This document shows, one piece after another, positions 28,098 to 37,702 of a stretch of 64,000 nucleotides of DNA. The position numbers and the translations under genes are program-made. How positions within the stretch are numbered: the stretch's first letter is position 1; each line of letters starts with the position of its first letter. The notes below the pieces were generated by a model. It made no database searches, was not told the origin of the DNA, and saw nothing but the letters and a program-made list of their open reading frames with translations. Origin of the DNA: Sinisalibacter aestuarii (lineage in GTDB: Bacteria; Pseudomonadota; Alphaproteobacteria; Rhodobacterales; Rhodobacteraceae); contig NZ_BROH01000010.1 of assembly GCF_027923545.1 (NCBI RefSeq), positions 62,001-126,000 of the forward strand. Direction: 5' to 3'.

Positions 28098-29522
28098 ATG
28101 GCTGATGCATCCATCGGAACGCCGGAGCAGCTCCGCGATCCGAATTACACACCACCGCTCGCAAAGGCGATCCCGCTGGGCATACAGCATGTGCTGGCGA
28201 TGTTCGTGTCGAACGTCACACCGGCGATCATCGTCTGCGGTGCCGCCGGCTTCGGCTTCGGCTCCAACAGCCCGGACTTCCCCGAGATGATCTACATGAT
28301 CCAGATGTCGATGTTCTTCGCCGGCGTTGCGACGCTGTTCCAGACCATCGGCATCGGCCCGGTCGGTGCGAAGCTGCCCATCGTGCAGGGCACCTCCTTC
28401 GCCTTCATTCCGATCATGATCCCGCTTGTGGCGGGCAAGGGGGTCGACGCCGTTGCCGTTCTGATGGGCGGCATTCTTGTGGGCGGGCTGTTTCACGCCG
28501 TCCTCGGCCTGTTCATCGGCAAGATCCGCTTTGCGCTGCCGCCGCTGGTTACCGGCCTCGTCGTGATGATGATCGGGCTGGCACTGGTGCAGGTCGGCAT
28601 CCAGTATGCCGCAGGCGGCGTGCCCGCGATCGGCACTGAGGAATACGGCAGCGCCGGCAACTGGCTGGTGGCCGGGGTTGTGATCGTGGTCACCCTCGGG
28701 CTGAAATTCTTCGCCCGTGGCATGCTGAGCGTCTCGGCGGTTCTGATCGGCCTGCTCGCCGGCTATGCCGTCGCCCTGGCGATGGGCATGGTCAGCTTTG
28801 GCGGCGTCGGCAATGCGGCGGCCTTCGCGCTGCCGAACCCGCTTCACTTCGGCCTCGAATTCTCGGTTGCCGCGATCATCGGCTTCAGCCTCATGGCCTT
28901 CGTCTCGGCGGTTGAAACCGTGGGCGATGTATCGGGGATCACCAAGGGCGGCGCCGGGCGCGAGGCAACCGACACGGAGATTCAGGGGGCAACCTTCGCC
29001 GACGGTCTGGGCACCGCCATTTCCGGCCTGTTCGGCGCTCTGCCGAACACCTCGTTCAGCCAGAATGTCGGCCTGATCGCGATGACCCGCGTGATGAGCC
29101 GGCACGTGGTGACGATCGGCGCGATCTTCCTGATCGTCGCGGGGCTGATCCCGAAAGTGGGCGCGATCATTTCGACAATCCCGATCGAAGTGCTCGGCGG
29201 CGGCGTGATCGTGATGTTCGGCATGGTCGTGGCTGCCGGTATCTCGATGCTGTCGGATGTTCACTGGAACCGCCGCAACATGGTGATCTTCGCGATCTCG
29301 CTGTCGCTTGGCCTCGGCCTTCAGCTTGAGCCGGGCGCGCTGCAATATCTGCCGTCGACGCTGCAGGTGCTGGCCACCTCCGGCATCCTGCCGGCGGCGC
29401 TGATCGCCATCGTGCTCAACCTTGTCCTGCCGGCAGAGCTGTCGGACGAGGCGACCGAGGAAGTCTCGGGCGGCATGGCGGGCCATGCGGCGGGCGACTT
29501 CGAGAAGGACACCCACGTCTGA
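28098..29522 (+). CDS. NCS2-family purine/urate permease
   Basis: 474 aa, nucleobase:cation symporter 2 fold with about 14 helices. Start ATG 28098 (MADASIGTPEQL) with GGGGAGG 7 bases upstream. Helix 1 HVLAMFVSNVTP and helix 3 LPIVQGTSFAF are family-typical, the key acidic residue in SAVETVGDVSGI matches the conserved Glu of TM8, and GALPNTSFSQNVGLI is the TM10 motif of the xanthine/urate branch. Context argues for urate or xanthine uptake. Ends at a strong terminator. Confidence 0.93.
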   Translation: MADASIGTPEQLRDPNYTPPLAKAIPLGIQHVLAMFVSNVTPAIIVCGAAGFGFGSNSPDFPEMIYMIQMSMFFAGVATLFQTIGIGPVGAKLPIVQGTSFAFIPIMIPLVAGKGVDAVAVLMGGILVGGLFHAVLGLFIGKIRFALPPLVTGLVVMMIGLALVQVGIQYAAGGVPAIGTEEYGSAGNWLVAGVVIVVTLGLKFFARGMLSVSAVLIGLLAGYAVALAMGMVSFGGVGNAAAFALPNPLHFGLEFSVAAIIGFSLMAFVSAVETVGDVSGITKGGAGREATDTEIQGATFADGLGTAISGLFGALPNTSFSQNVGLIAMTRVMSRHVVTIGAIFLIVAGLIPKVGAIISTIPIEVLGGGVIVMFGMVVAAGISMLSDVHWNRRNMVIFAISLSLGLGLQLEPGALQYLPSTLQVLATSGILPAALIAIVLNLVLPAELSDEATEEVSGGMAGHAAGDFEKDTHV

Positions 29523-29576
29523 CCGCCCTCAGGCGACATATCGGCGACGGAACGCGCCTGTGTTCCGAAGCCGCAA

Positions 29577-29608
29577 GCAAAAAGCCCCGGACGAAAGTCC
29601 GGGGCTTT
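29577..29608. terminator. Bidirectional terminator
   Basis: 12-bp perfect stem AAAGCCCCGGAC (29581-29592), GAAA tetraloop, GTCCGGGGCTTT (29597-29608). It lies between the convergent permease and maeB genes; on the minus strand it ends in a run of T, serving maeB, and the U-rich arm also serves the permease. Confidence 0.9.
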
Positions 29609-29655
29609 CCTGCCATGGTGGTTGCTGTGCCCGGTCGATGCCCGCCACCGGCGCC

Positions 29656-31935
29656 CTAGCTGTAGCTGGCCACATCGGTCCCCGCCAAAGCCGCAATGTT
29701 GAGCAGGCCGCGCGGCGTGACACCCGGGGTCACGATATGGACCTGGTTGCCCATGCCCATCAGGATCGGGCCGACCTCCGTTCCACCCGCGGCACTCCGC
29801 AGCAGATTGCGCGCCGCCCCGGCCGCATCGGTATTTGCGTAGATCAGCACATTGGCCCGGCCCGACAGGCGATTGCCCGGCAGCAAATGCGCCCGCAACT
29901 CGGGATCAAGTGCGGCATCGGTATGCATCTCGCCCTCGTATTCGAAATCGCGCACGGTCGTGTCGAGGATCTCAAGCGCGCCGCGCATGACGCGGCCCGA
30001 GCGGCAATCGAGATTGCCGAATTGCGACCCCGAACACAGGGCGATCTTCGGTGAAATCCCGAACCGGCGCACATGCCGGGCCGCCGCGATCACGGTGCGC
30101 GCCAAGGTTTCCGGGCTCTGCTCTATATTCACATGCGTGTCGGCGACAAAAATCGGCCCATCGTCCAGCAGCATCAGCGACAGCGCCCCGGCGGGTGACA
30201 GCGCATCGCTCTGGAGCATCTGGGTGGCGTAGTTCAGATGCCAGAGATATTGCCCGAACGTGCCGCAGATCATGCTGTCGGCATCGCCCCGCCGCACCAT
30301 CACCGCTGCAATCGCAGTGGTGTTGGTGCGCATGACCGCCTTGGCCAGATCGGGGGTAACACCCTTGCGGCGCATGGCATCGTGGTAGGTTTGCCAGTAA
30401 TCGCGATAGCGCTCATCGCTTTCGGGATTCACGATTTCAAAGTCGCGCCCCGGCAGGATGCTCAGCCCGGCCCGGTCGAGCCGCTGCGCGATCACCTCGG
30501 GCCGCCCGACAAGGATCGGCTGGCCGGCCCCGTCTTCCACCATGGCCTGCGCCGCCCGCAACACGCGGTCGTCCTCGCCCTCGGCAAAGACGATCCGGCG
30601 GCGCGATTGCCGGGCCGCTTCGAAGACCCCGCGCATCACGAGGGACGATTTGAAAACCTGCGCTTCGAGGCCGTGGCGGTATTCCTCCAGGTCGATCTCG
30701 CGCCGGGCGACTCCGGTTTCGATCGCCGCACGCGCCACCGCCACCGCAATCGTCGGCAGCAGCCGGGGGTCGAAGGGCTTGGGGATGAGGTAATCCGGAC
30801 CGAAGCTGAGGCGCTCGCCCTCATAGGCCGCACCAACTTCGGCGGAGGTGATCTGGCGGGCGAGCCCGGCAATCGCGTCGACGCAGGCAAGCTTCATCGC
30901 GTCGTTGATCTCGGTCGCCTCGACATCCAGCGCACCACGAAAGATGAAGGGGAAACACAAAACGTTGTTCACCTGATTGGGGTAATCCGACCGGCCCGTC
31001 GCGATCATCGCGCCAGGCGCGGCGGCGCGGGCCTCCTCGGGCATGATCTCGGGTGTGGGGTTGGCCAGCGCAAAGATGATCGGGCTGTCGGCCATGGCCG
31101 CCACCAGGGCAGCGGGCAGCGCACCCGGCCCCGACAGGCCGAGAAACATATCCGCCCCCTTCAGAGCGTCCTCAAGCACCGTCTCCGCCGAGGCCGTGGC
31201 AAAAACCATCTGCTCGGCGGCCAGGTCGCTGCGGCCGGGATGCAGCACGCCATCACGGTCGAATATGGTGATATTCTCCAGCGGCACGCCCATCTTGTGC
31301 AGCATCGTATGGCAGGCGATGCCCGCCGCCCCGGCCCCCAGACCGACGACGCGGATATCTTCGGGCCGCTTGCCGGCGATCCTGAGCGCGTTTTGCGCCG
31401 CCGCCGCGACGACGATGGCGGTGCCGTGCTGATCGTCATGAAATACAGGGATGTTCATGCGCTCGCGGCAGACCCGTTCAACAACGAAGCAATCGGGCGC
31501 CTTGATATCCTCAAGATTGATGGCCCCAAAGGTCGGCTCAAGCCGGCAGACCAGCTCGGCAAGGGCCACCGGGTCGGCCTCGTCGACTTCGAGGTCGAAA
31601 CAGTCGATCCCGGCGAATTTCTTGAACAGAACGGCCTTGCCCTCCATCACCGGCTTCGAGGCCAGCGCGCCGATATTGCCAAGGCCAAGCACGGCGCTGC
31701 CGTTCGAGACCACTGCCACGAGGTTGCGCTTGGCGGTGAACCGGGTCGCGGCGCGCGGGTCGGCGGCAATCGCGGTGCAGGCCTCGGCCACGCCCGGCGA
31801 ATAGGCGCGGGCAAGGTCGCGCCCCGTGGTCATCGGCTTGGTTGGCCGGATCTCCAGTTTGCCCGGGCGCGGAAACTCGTGATAGTCGAGCGCGGCCCGT
31901 TTTTCGACGTCTTTGCCAGACCTGTCATTCGCCAT
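29656..31935 (-). CDS. maeB: NADP-dependent malic enzyme (MaeB type)
   Basis: 759 aa. N-terminal malic-enzyme domain (about 1-430) with [15 protein letters not shown] (metal/substrate) and the Rossmann [13 protein letters not shown]-terminal phosphotransacetylase-like domain (about 435-759; [25 protein letters not shown]), which is regulatory in this family. It decarboxylates malate to pyruvate with NADPH formation. Downstream of the glyoxylate genes, it can turn malate made by GlcB, or oxaloacetate-derived malate, into pyruvate. Confidence 0.96.
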   Translation of the reverse strand: MANDRSGKDVEKRAALDYHEFPRPGKLEIRPTKPMTTGRDLARAYSPGVAEACTAIAADPRAATRFTAKRNLVAVVSNGSAVLGLGNIGALASKPVMEGKAVLFKKFAGIDCFDLEVDEADPVALAELVCRLEPTFGAINLEDIKAPDCFVVERVCRERMNIPVFHDDQHGTAIVVAAAAQNALRIAGKRPEDIRVVGLGAGAAGIACHTMLHKMGVPLENITIFDRDGVLHPGRSDLAAEQMVFATASAETVLEDALKGADMFLGLSGPGALPAALVAAMADSPIIFALANPTPEIMPEEARAAAPGAMIATGRSDYPNQVNNVLCFPFIFRGALDVEATEINDAMKLACVDAIAGLARQITSAEVGAAYEGERLSFGPDYLIPKPFDPRLLPTIAVAVARAAIETGVARREIDLEEYRHGLEAQVFKSSLVMRGVFEAARQSRRRIVFAEGEDDRVLRAAQAMVEDGAGQPILVGRPEVIAQRLDRAGLSILPGRDFEIVNPESDERYRDYWQTYHDAMRRKGVTPDLAKAVMRTNTTAIAAVMVRRGDADSMICGTFGQYLWHLNYATQMLQSDALSPAGALSLMLLDDGPIFVADTHVNIEQSPETLARTVIAAARHVRRFGISPKIALCSGSQFGNLDCRSGRVMRGALEILDTTVRDFEYEGEMHTDAALDPELRAHLLPGNRLSGRANVLIYANTDAAGAARNLLRSAAGGTEVGPILMGMGNQVHIVTPGVTPRGLLNIAALAGTDVASYS

Positions 31936-32203
31936 GTTCTGTCCTTCCGCTGCGCGGTCCTGCCCGCAGGGCAGCTTGTCGTTTCGGTCACGCGGGGCCG
32001 GGAACCCGCATTCATGCCATTCTGCCCGAAGCGGCGCGGCGCGCTGTCCGCAGCGATCCGTGCCCCCGGGGATAGAAAATCACCTCACCTCCGGGCGGGA
32101 GGCAGGATGGCGAACACCTGCCTCAGCAGGCGCGCAAGATCAATCAGTCCGGCTGCAAAAACGGCCCGCAGCCGCCCGGCGCCTCGGCACGGCAGCAGGG
32201 TCT

Positions 32204-33169
32204 TCAGATATCCACCTCGATGGCAACGCCCTTCGCAACCGCAAGCTCAACCACCGCCGCCGCCACGGCGAGATCCTGCAGGCCCACGCCGGTGCCGTCA
32301 AACAGCGTGATCTGGTCGCCAGACGTGCGCCCCGGATGGGTGGCGTTGATCACCGCGCCCAGTTCGGTCAGGTCCGCCTCGGCGATCAGCCCCTGGCCAA
32401 CGGCATGCTGGGCCTCGCCAATGGTGACGGACTGCGCCACATCGTCGGTAAACACCGCGGCGCGGGCCAGCAGCCGGGGGTCCAGCTCCTGCTTGCCTCT
32501 GGTGTCCGTGCCCATGCAGGCGATATGGGTGCCGGGGCTGACCTGATCCGCCCCGAGGATCGCGGCGAAGGATGAGGTGATCGAGATGATCACATCCGCC
32601 TCCCGCATCCGGTCGAGGCCAACCGCCTCGAAGGGCAGGCCCGCCTCGCTGGCAATCTCCGCGAGCCTGGGCAGCATTTCCGGATGGAGGTTCCATCCGA
32701 TGACCTTGTTGAAATCCCTCTGTTCAAGGGCAGCGCGCAGTTGAAAGCCCGCCTGATGGCCTGCCCCGATCATGCCGAGCACCTTCGCATCCTCACGCGC
32801 AAGATGCCTGATCGAAACCGACGACGCCGCCGCCGTGCGCAGGGCCGTCAGCAGATTGCCGCCCACCATCGCCGTCGGCCGGCCTGTATCCGGGTCGAAC
32901 AGGAAGACGGTGGACTGATGATTGATCAGCCCGCGGGCTTGGAGATTGTGCGGCCAATATCCTCCGGCCTTCAGCCCAAGCGTCAGCCCCGCGCGGTCAA
33001 ACCCGCTCTTGAACCCGTAAAGCGCCTCCTCGTGGCCCAGCGCTTCACGCACGACCGGGAAGTTATAGGCATCCCCCGCCGCCATCGCGGCAAAGACCTT
33101 CTCGACAGCGTCAAACGCCGCCGCGCGGGTCATCAGGGGCGCGATTTCGCGCTCGGGTACGATCAGCAT
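32204..33169 (-). CDS. bhcD: Iminosuccinate reductase BhcD (ornithine cyclodeaminase family)
   Basis: 321 aa from ATG 33169 (MLIVPEREIAPLM), RBS GGAGGAAA. Rossmann domain VLGMIGAGHQAGFQLRAAL; the family (OCD/mu-crystallin) fold is complete. In the beta-hydroxyaspartate cycle BhcD reduces iminosuccinate to aspartate, regenerating the amino donor. Assignment as BhcD rather than another cyclodeaminase rests on its place next to bhcA, bhcB and bhcC. The first 68 residues of the longer frame lie in the intergenic region and are rejected. Confidence 0.93.
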   Translation of the reverse strand: MLIVPEREIAPLMTRAAAFDAVEKVFAAMAAGDAYNFPVVREALGHEEALYGFKSGFDRAGLTLGLKAGGYWPHNLQARGLINHQSTVFLFDPDTGRPTAMVGGNLLTALRTAAASSVSIRHLAREDAKVLGMIGAGHQAGFQLRAALEQRDFNKVIGWNLHPEMLPRLAEIASEAGLPFEAVGLDRMREADVIISITSSFAAILGADQVSPGTHIACMGTDTRGKQELDPRLLARAAVFTDDVAQSVTIGEAQHAVGQGLIAEADLTELGAVINATHPGRTSGDQITLFDGTGVGLQDLAVAAAVVELAVAKGVAIEVDI

Positions 33170-33290
33170 GTTTTCCTCCAACAGAAATTCCCGCGCCCGC
33201 GCGCCGCAACCGGAAGGCAACAGGCGCAGAGGGCGGCTTTCCGGCGCCGGCAGGGCGGGGCCTTCCTGCCCCGTTCGCGGACCGGGCCGC

Positions 33291-34454
33291 TCAGAAGGCC
33301 TTGCCGCGGGCCGAAACCGGCCAAAGGGCTTCGACCTTGCCGTTCCGCACGCCGACATACCAGTCATGGACATTGGCGGTGGGGTCGCAATGGCCCGGCA
33401 CCAGCCGCAGCTTCTCGCCCACTTTCAAGGCACCGTGCGGATCGGCGATCACGCCGTGCTCGTCGGAGCACTTGATATATTCCACATCGTCGCGGCCATG
33501 GATCACCGGCAAGCCGCTATCAATCGACTGCGCTTTCAGCCCGGCATCGCAGATCGCCTTGTCAGCCTTGGCGTGGCTCATCACCTGAGTGAGAATGAAA
33601 AAGGCGTTTTCCCACTCGCCCCGGTCGATGCGCTGGCCCTCTCGATCGAGGATGCGGCCATAATCGGCATCCATGAAGGCGTAGGAGCCGGCCTGAAGCT
33701 CATTGAACACGCCCGAATTGCTCTCGAAATAGTAAGAGCCGGTGCCGCCGCCCGAAACGAGTTCCGGCTTCAGCCCCACCGCTTCCAGCCCGGCCACCGC
33801 GTCCTTCACCATGCCGATGGCGATATCGAGCTTGGCCTTGCGGTCTTCATAAAGGTCGAGGTGCTGCATCGCCCCCTGATAGGCCTGAAGCCCCGAGAAT
33901 TTCAGGTTGTCGGCAGTGTCGGTGGCCTGCGCGATCTTCACCACATCCTCGGTGGTGGTGACACCGCAGCGCCCTGCCCCGCAGTCAATCTCGACGAAAA
34001 CCTCCAGCTCGGTGCCGTGCTTCTTCGCCGCCGCCGAAAGCTCGGTCACGTTGTCGATATCGTCAACGCAGACGATGAAGCGCGCGCCAAGCTTCGGCAG
34101 CCGGGCCAGACGGTCGATCTTCAGCGGATCGCGCACCTGATTGGAGACGAGAATGTCCTTGATGCCGCCACGCGCGAAAACCTCGGCTTCGGACACTTTC
34201 TGGCAACACACGCCCACCGCACCGCCCAAGCGCTCCTGCAGCTTCGCCACATCGACCGATTTGTGCATCTTGCCATGCACCCGGTGGCGCATCCCGTGCG
34301 CCTTCGCATAATCGCCCATCTTCCTGATGTTGCGCTCCAGCGCGTCGAGATCGAGCACCAGACAGGGGGTCTGAATGTCGGCCTCGTCCATGCCGATGGC
34401 GGCGGGGATGTCAAAACCGACCTCATATTGTTCGATATCTGCTGGTTTGTTCAT
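33291..34454 (-). CDS. bhcC: Beta-hydroxyaspartate aldolase BhcC
   Basis: 387 aa from ATG 34454 (MNKPADIEQYEV), RBS AAGGAGAAA. D-threonine-aldolase/DSD1-type PLP enzyme: DTPCLVLDLDALERN-like entry (IQTPCLVLDLDALERN), the PLP lysine in HGKMHKS, and a C-terminal metal site in GHCDP. BhcC condenses glycine and glyoxylate to (2R,3S)-beta-hydroxyaspartate. 121 bases separate it from bhcD; its gene follows bhcB with a 64-base gap. Confidence 0.94.
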   Translation of the reverse strand: MNKPADIEQYEVGFDIPAAIGMDEADIQTPCLVLDLDALERNIRKMGDYAKAHGMRHRVHGKMHKSVDVAKLQERLGGAVGVCCQKVSEAEVFARGGIKDILVSNQVRDPLKIDRLARLPKLGARFIVCVDDIDNVTELSAAAKKHGTELEVFVEIDCGAGRCGVTTTEDVVKIAQATDTADNLKFSGLQAYQGAMQHLDLYEDRKAKLDIAIGMVKDAVAGLEAVGLKPELVSGGGTGSYYFESNSGVFNELQAGSYAFMDADYGRILDREGQRIDRGEWENAFFILTQVMSHAKADKAICDAGLKAQSIDSGLPVIHGRDDVEYIKCSDEHGVIADPHGALKVGEKLRLVPGHCDPTANVHDWYVGVRNGKVEALWPVSARGKAF

Positions 34455-34518
34455 TCGCGTTTCTCCTTGTTGGGGCGGGGTGAACCCCCACCCTGCGTGG
34501 TGGGTCGCAGGGCGGGCT

Positions 34519-35487
34519 TCAGCCCGCCATCCACGGCAATCTATCCAGATCGACATTGCCGCCGGTGACGATCACACCCACGCGCTTGCCCCGGAACACC
34601 TCCGGGTTCTTCAGGATGGTGGCGAGCGGCACGGCGCTTGACGGTTCCATCACCACGCGCAGATGTTTCCAGCTGAGCTTCATCGCATCGACAATCTCCT
34701 GTTCCGACGCGGTGAAGATCTCGCTGACATGGTTCGACACGAAATGCCAGGTGAGTTCCTTCAGCGGCACCAGCAGGCCGTCGGCGATGGTCTTGGGCGC
34801 GTCGTCGGCAATGATGTAGCCCGCCTTGAAGCTGCGACAGGCGTCGTCGGCCTGTTCGGGCTCGGCGGCGATGACCCGGGTTTCGGGCGCGAGCACCGAC
34901 AGGGTCAGACAGGTGCCTGAGATCATCCCGCCACCGCCGATCGGGGCGACGACGATATCAAGCCCGTCCGTCTGCTCGATGAATTCCTTCGAACAGGTCC
35001 CCTGCCCGGCGATGACGCGCGGATCGTTATAGGGGTGCACGAAATCTCCCCCCGTCGCGGCCTGCACCCTGGCGAATGTTTCCTCGCGCGAGGTTGTCGA
35101 AGGTTCGCATTCGGTGATCTGGCCGCCATAGCGGCGCACCGTATCCTTTTTGGCCTGAGGCGCGGTATGGGGCATCACCACGTTGCAGGGAATGCCGCGC
35201 TTCATCGCGGCATAGGACAGGCAGGAGGCATGGTTGCCGGATGAATGCGTCGCCACGCCCTTTTTCGCCTGTGCCTCATCCAGCCCGAACACCGCATTGG
35301 CCGCGCCACGCACCTTGAACGCGCCCGGCTCCTGAAAGTTCTCGCATTTGAAGAACAGTTCGGCGCCGGTCAGCTCGTTGAGGTAGTCCGACCGGCGCAC
35401 CGGCGTGCGCCGGATATACGGCCCGATGCGGTCATGCGCGGTCAGCATGTCGTCATAGGTCGGGATATGCATCGCCGCGTCTTTCAT
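34519..35487 (-). CDS. bhcB: Beta-hydroxyaspartate dehydratase BhcB
   Basis: 322-aa fold-type II PLP enzyme (serine/threonine dehydratase-like). The PLP lysine lies in FQEPGAFKVRGA, the substrate loop is SSGNHASCLSYAA, and the glycine loop is PIGGGGMISG. BhcB dehydrates beta-hydroxyaspartate to iminosuccinate. Start ATG 35487 overlaps the bhcA stop by four bases (ATGA). Alone it would be called a threonine dehydratase; context decides. Confidence 0.93.
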   Translation of the reverse strand: MKDAAMHIPTYDDMLTAHDRIGPYIRRTPVRRSDYLNELTGAELFFKCENFQEPGAFKVRGAANAVFGLDEAQAKKGVATHSSGNHASCLSYAAMKRGIPCNVVMPHTAPQAKKDTVRRYGGQITECEPSTTSREETFARVQAATGGDFVHPYNDPRVIAGQGTCSKEFIEQTDGLDIVVAPIGGGGMISGTCLTLSVLAPETRVIAAEPEQADDACRSFKAGYIIADDAPKTIADGLLVPLKELTWHFVSNHVSEIFTASEQEIVDAMKLSWKHLRVVMEPSSAVPLATILKNPEVFRGKRVGVIVTGGNVDLDRLPWMAG

Positions 35488-36677
35488 TCTGCCGCCACCC
35501 GCTGCGCCAGCACCGGGCTGGACCGATAGAAAAGCTGGGCGGCGGCCACGCCGGAGCCCGGGGCAATGCCGATCCCCAGATCGGCCATCGCCATTTCGGC
35601 GGTGGCGATGCCCGCGAGCGCCTGCGTCTCGGTGAGTTGGCCAAGATGACCGATGCGGAAGACCTTGCCGGCGACCGCGCCCAGCCCGGCGCCGTAGGAA
35701 ACGCCGTAGCGCTTTTCGGCATGGGCGACGAAGGCGTTGCCGTCGATCCCCTCGGGCATGACGATGGCGGTCACGGTATCGGAATAGCTCTCTGGCGCCG
35801 TGGCGCAGAAGGGCAGGCCCCAGGCGCGCACCGCCTCGCGGACCCCTTCGGCGATATGGTGGTGGCGCGCGAAGACCGCGTCCAGCCCTTCGGCTTCGAT
35901 CATGGCGATTGCCGCCTTGAGCCCGTTCAGCAGCCCGACCACCGGCGTGTAGGGGTAGCCGGAGGCCGGGTTCATCGCCAGCATGTCGCGGAAGTCGAAG
36001 TAGAAGCGCGGCAGGCGGGCCGTTTCCATCGCCGCGATGGCTTTGCGGCTCACCCCGACAACGGCCAGCCCCGCGGGCAGCATGAAGCCTTTCTGGCTGC
36101 CGGTGATGGCCACATCGACGCCCCAGTCATCCATGCGGAAATCCATCGACGCGATGGAGCTGACCCCGTCGACGAAAAGCAAGGCGGGATGGCCGGCCGC
36201 ATCCATCGCCGCGCGCAGACCCCCGATATCGGAGCGCACGCCGGTAGCGGTTTCGTTATGGGTGCCGAGCACCGCCCTGATCTGATGTTCGGTATCGGCG
36301 GCGAGGATCGCGGCGAATTCCCCGACCGGCAAGGCCGCGCCCCACGGCGCCTCGACCACCTGCACCTCCAGCCCGTGGCGGCGGCACATATCAATCCATT
36401 TGCGGCTGAACATGCCGAAATCGGCGGCCAGCACCTTATCGCCGGGCGAGAGCGTGTTCGAGAGTGCCGCCTCCCAACCGCCGGTGCCGGAACCGGGGAA
36501 GATTATCGCCTCGCCCGTCTCGGTCTTGAGCACCCGCTTCACCCCGGCAAGCACCGGCGGCAGGATCTCCGCAAACAGCGACGAGCGATGGTCGATCGTC
36601 GGCATGTCGCAGGCTTTGCGCAGGCTTTCCGGGATGTTCGTCGGGCCCGGTATGAAAACGGGATTTTGGATGCTCAT
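35484..36677 (-). CDS. bhcA: L-aspartate--glyoxylate aminotransferase BhcA
   Basis: 397-aa class V aminotransferase (serine-glyoxylate aminotransferase-like). ATG 36677 (MSIQNPVFIPGPTNIPE) with GAGGAGAG upstream, better than the 16-residue extension. PLP lysine in GSQKGFMLPAGL; phosphate-binding FPGSGTGGWEAAL. BhcA transfers the amino group of aspartate to glyoxylate, making glycine and oxaloacetate. First gene of bhcABCD, divergent from bhcR. Confidence 0.94.
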   Translation of the reverse strand: MSIQNPVFIPGPTNIPESLRKACDMPTIDHRSSLFAEILPPVLAGVKRVLKTETGEAIIFPGSGTGGWEAALSNTLSPGDKVLAADFGMFSRKWIDMCRRHGLEVQVVEAPWGAALPVGEFAAILAADTEHQIRAVLGTHNETATGVRSDIGGLRAAMDAAGHPALLFVDGVSSIASMDFRMDDWGVDVAITGSQKGFMLPAGLAVVGVSRKAIAAMETARLPRFYFDFRDMLAMNPASGYPYTPVVGLLNGLKAAIAMIEAEGLDAVFARHHHIAEGVREAVRAWGLPFCATAPESYSDTVTAIVMPEGIDGNAFVAHAEKRYGVSYGAGLGAVAGKVFRIGHLGQLTETQALAGIATAEMAMADLGIGIAPGSGVAAAQLFYRSSPVLAQRVAAE

Positions 36678-36724
36678 GAGACTCTCCTCGCGTCGTGCCC
36701 CCACGATATTGCCGTTCACGACCA

Positions 36725-36753
36725 TATGAAATTTTTTTGAAAAATGCTTTCAT
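36725..36753. promoter_or_regulatory. Candidate operator upstream of bhcA
   Basis: ATGAAA (36725-36730) and TTTCAT (36748-36753) form an inverted repeat around TTTTTTTGAAAAA (36732-36744), 48 bases before the bhcA start. A probable BhcR or promoter element; the same 13-mer lies in the uraH/puuE region. Confidence 0.45.
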
Positions 36754-36799
36754 AAATAAGATTTGTGGATATTTACCAGCATTGCCAGTGACTTACTTT

Positions 36800-36814
36800 T
36801 TTCATATTGTGAAA
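36800..36814. promoter_or_regulatory. Candidate BhcR operator upstream of bhcR
   Basis: Perfect inverted repeat TTTCA (36800-36804), 5-base spacer, TGAAA (36810-36814), 30 bases before the bhcR start, in the bhcA-bhcR divergent region. IclR-type regulators bind such short AT-rich palindromes; assignment is inferred. Confidence 0.5.
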
Positions 36815-36843
36815 TCGTGTTTCAGTTAAATGAGAAACTTCTT

Positions 36844-37692
36844 ATGGATTTGCGAGATAATGCCAAACCCAAAGCCCGGAAGGCGCGTGGCCGACCGCGT
36901 GGGTGGGATGCAAAACCGGCCCAGAACACGATCAAGTCGCTCGACCGGGCGATGGAGGTTTTCGAGTTTCTCAGCGAAGCGCAGGGCAAGGCCCTGACGG
37001 CCATCGCCGAGGAGATGGCGCAATCGCCCGCCACAATCTACCGGATCCTGACAACGCTGGAGGGGCGGGGCCTTGTCGAATTCGATCAGGACGAGCAGCT
37101 TTGGCATATCGGCCCCCGGGCCTTTGTCATCGGCGCGCGGTTTCTGCGCCGCACGAGCCTGGTCGAGCGCGCCCGCCCGATCCTGCGAAAACTGATGGAA
37201 GACACCGGCGAAACGGCAAATCTCGGGTTTGAAAAGGAGGGCTCGGTTCTGTTCGTCAGCCAGGTCGAGACCCACGCGAATATTCGCGCCTTCTTTCCGC
37301 CCGGCACCCTGTCGCCGATGCATTCCTCAGGGATCGGCAAGGCGCTTCTCGCCGAGATGGATGGCGACCGCCTGAACCGCTTCCTCGACAGCGCGCCGCT
37401 GGACGCCTTCACCGACCGGACGATCACCAACCCCGCCGATCTGCGCGCCGATCTGGAGGCGGTGCGCCGGCGTGGCTATGCGATCGACAACGAAGAAAAA
37501 AACCCAGGTATGCGCTGCATCGCGGCACCGGTCTTCGATGTCGGTGGCGAGGCGGTGGCCGGGATATCGGTGTCTGGCCCGACCAGCCGGATCGGTTTGG
37601 ACGAGTTGGCGCGCCTGAGCCGCCCCGTCATGGAAGCGGCGCGCGAGCTGACACTGGCCATCGGTGGCGCCGCCATGCCCGTGCGGGGCTGA
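36844..37692 (+). CDS. bhcR: IclR-family regulator BhcR
   Basis: 282 aa from ATG 36844 (MDLRDNAKPKARKARGRPRGW); the frame's 27 residues upstream overlap the promoter region. After the basic N-terminal tail, an IclR winged helix-turn-helix (SLDRAMEVFEFLSEAQGKALTAIAEEMAQSPATIYRILTTLEGRGLV) is followed by an effector domain with SPMHSSGIGKALLAEM and CIAAPVFD. BhcR responds to glyoxylate and controls the bhc operon in related organisms; divergent placement agrees. Confidence 0.93.
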   Translation: MDLRDNAKPKARKARGRPRGWDAKPAQNTIKSLDRAMEVFEFLSEAQGKALTAIAEEMAQSPATIYRILTTLEGRGLVEFDQDEQLWHIGPRAFVIGARFLRRTSLVERARPILRKLMEDTGETANLGFEKEGSVLFVSQVETHANIRAFFPPGTLSPMHSSGIGKALLAEMDGDRLNRFLDSAPLDAFTDRTITNPADLRADLEAVRRRGYAIDNEEKNPGMRCIAAPVFDVGGEAVAGISVSGPTSRIGLDELARLSRPVMEAARELTLAIGGAAMPVRG

Positions 37693-37702
37693 GCCGCAGC
37701 GG

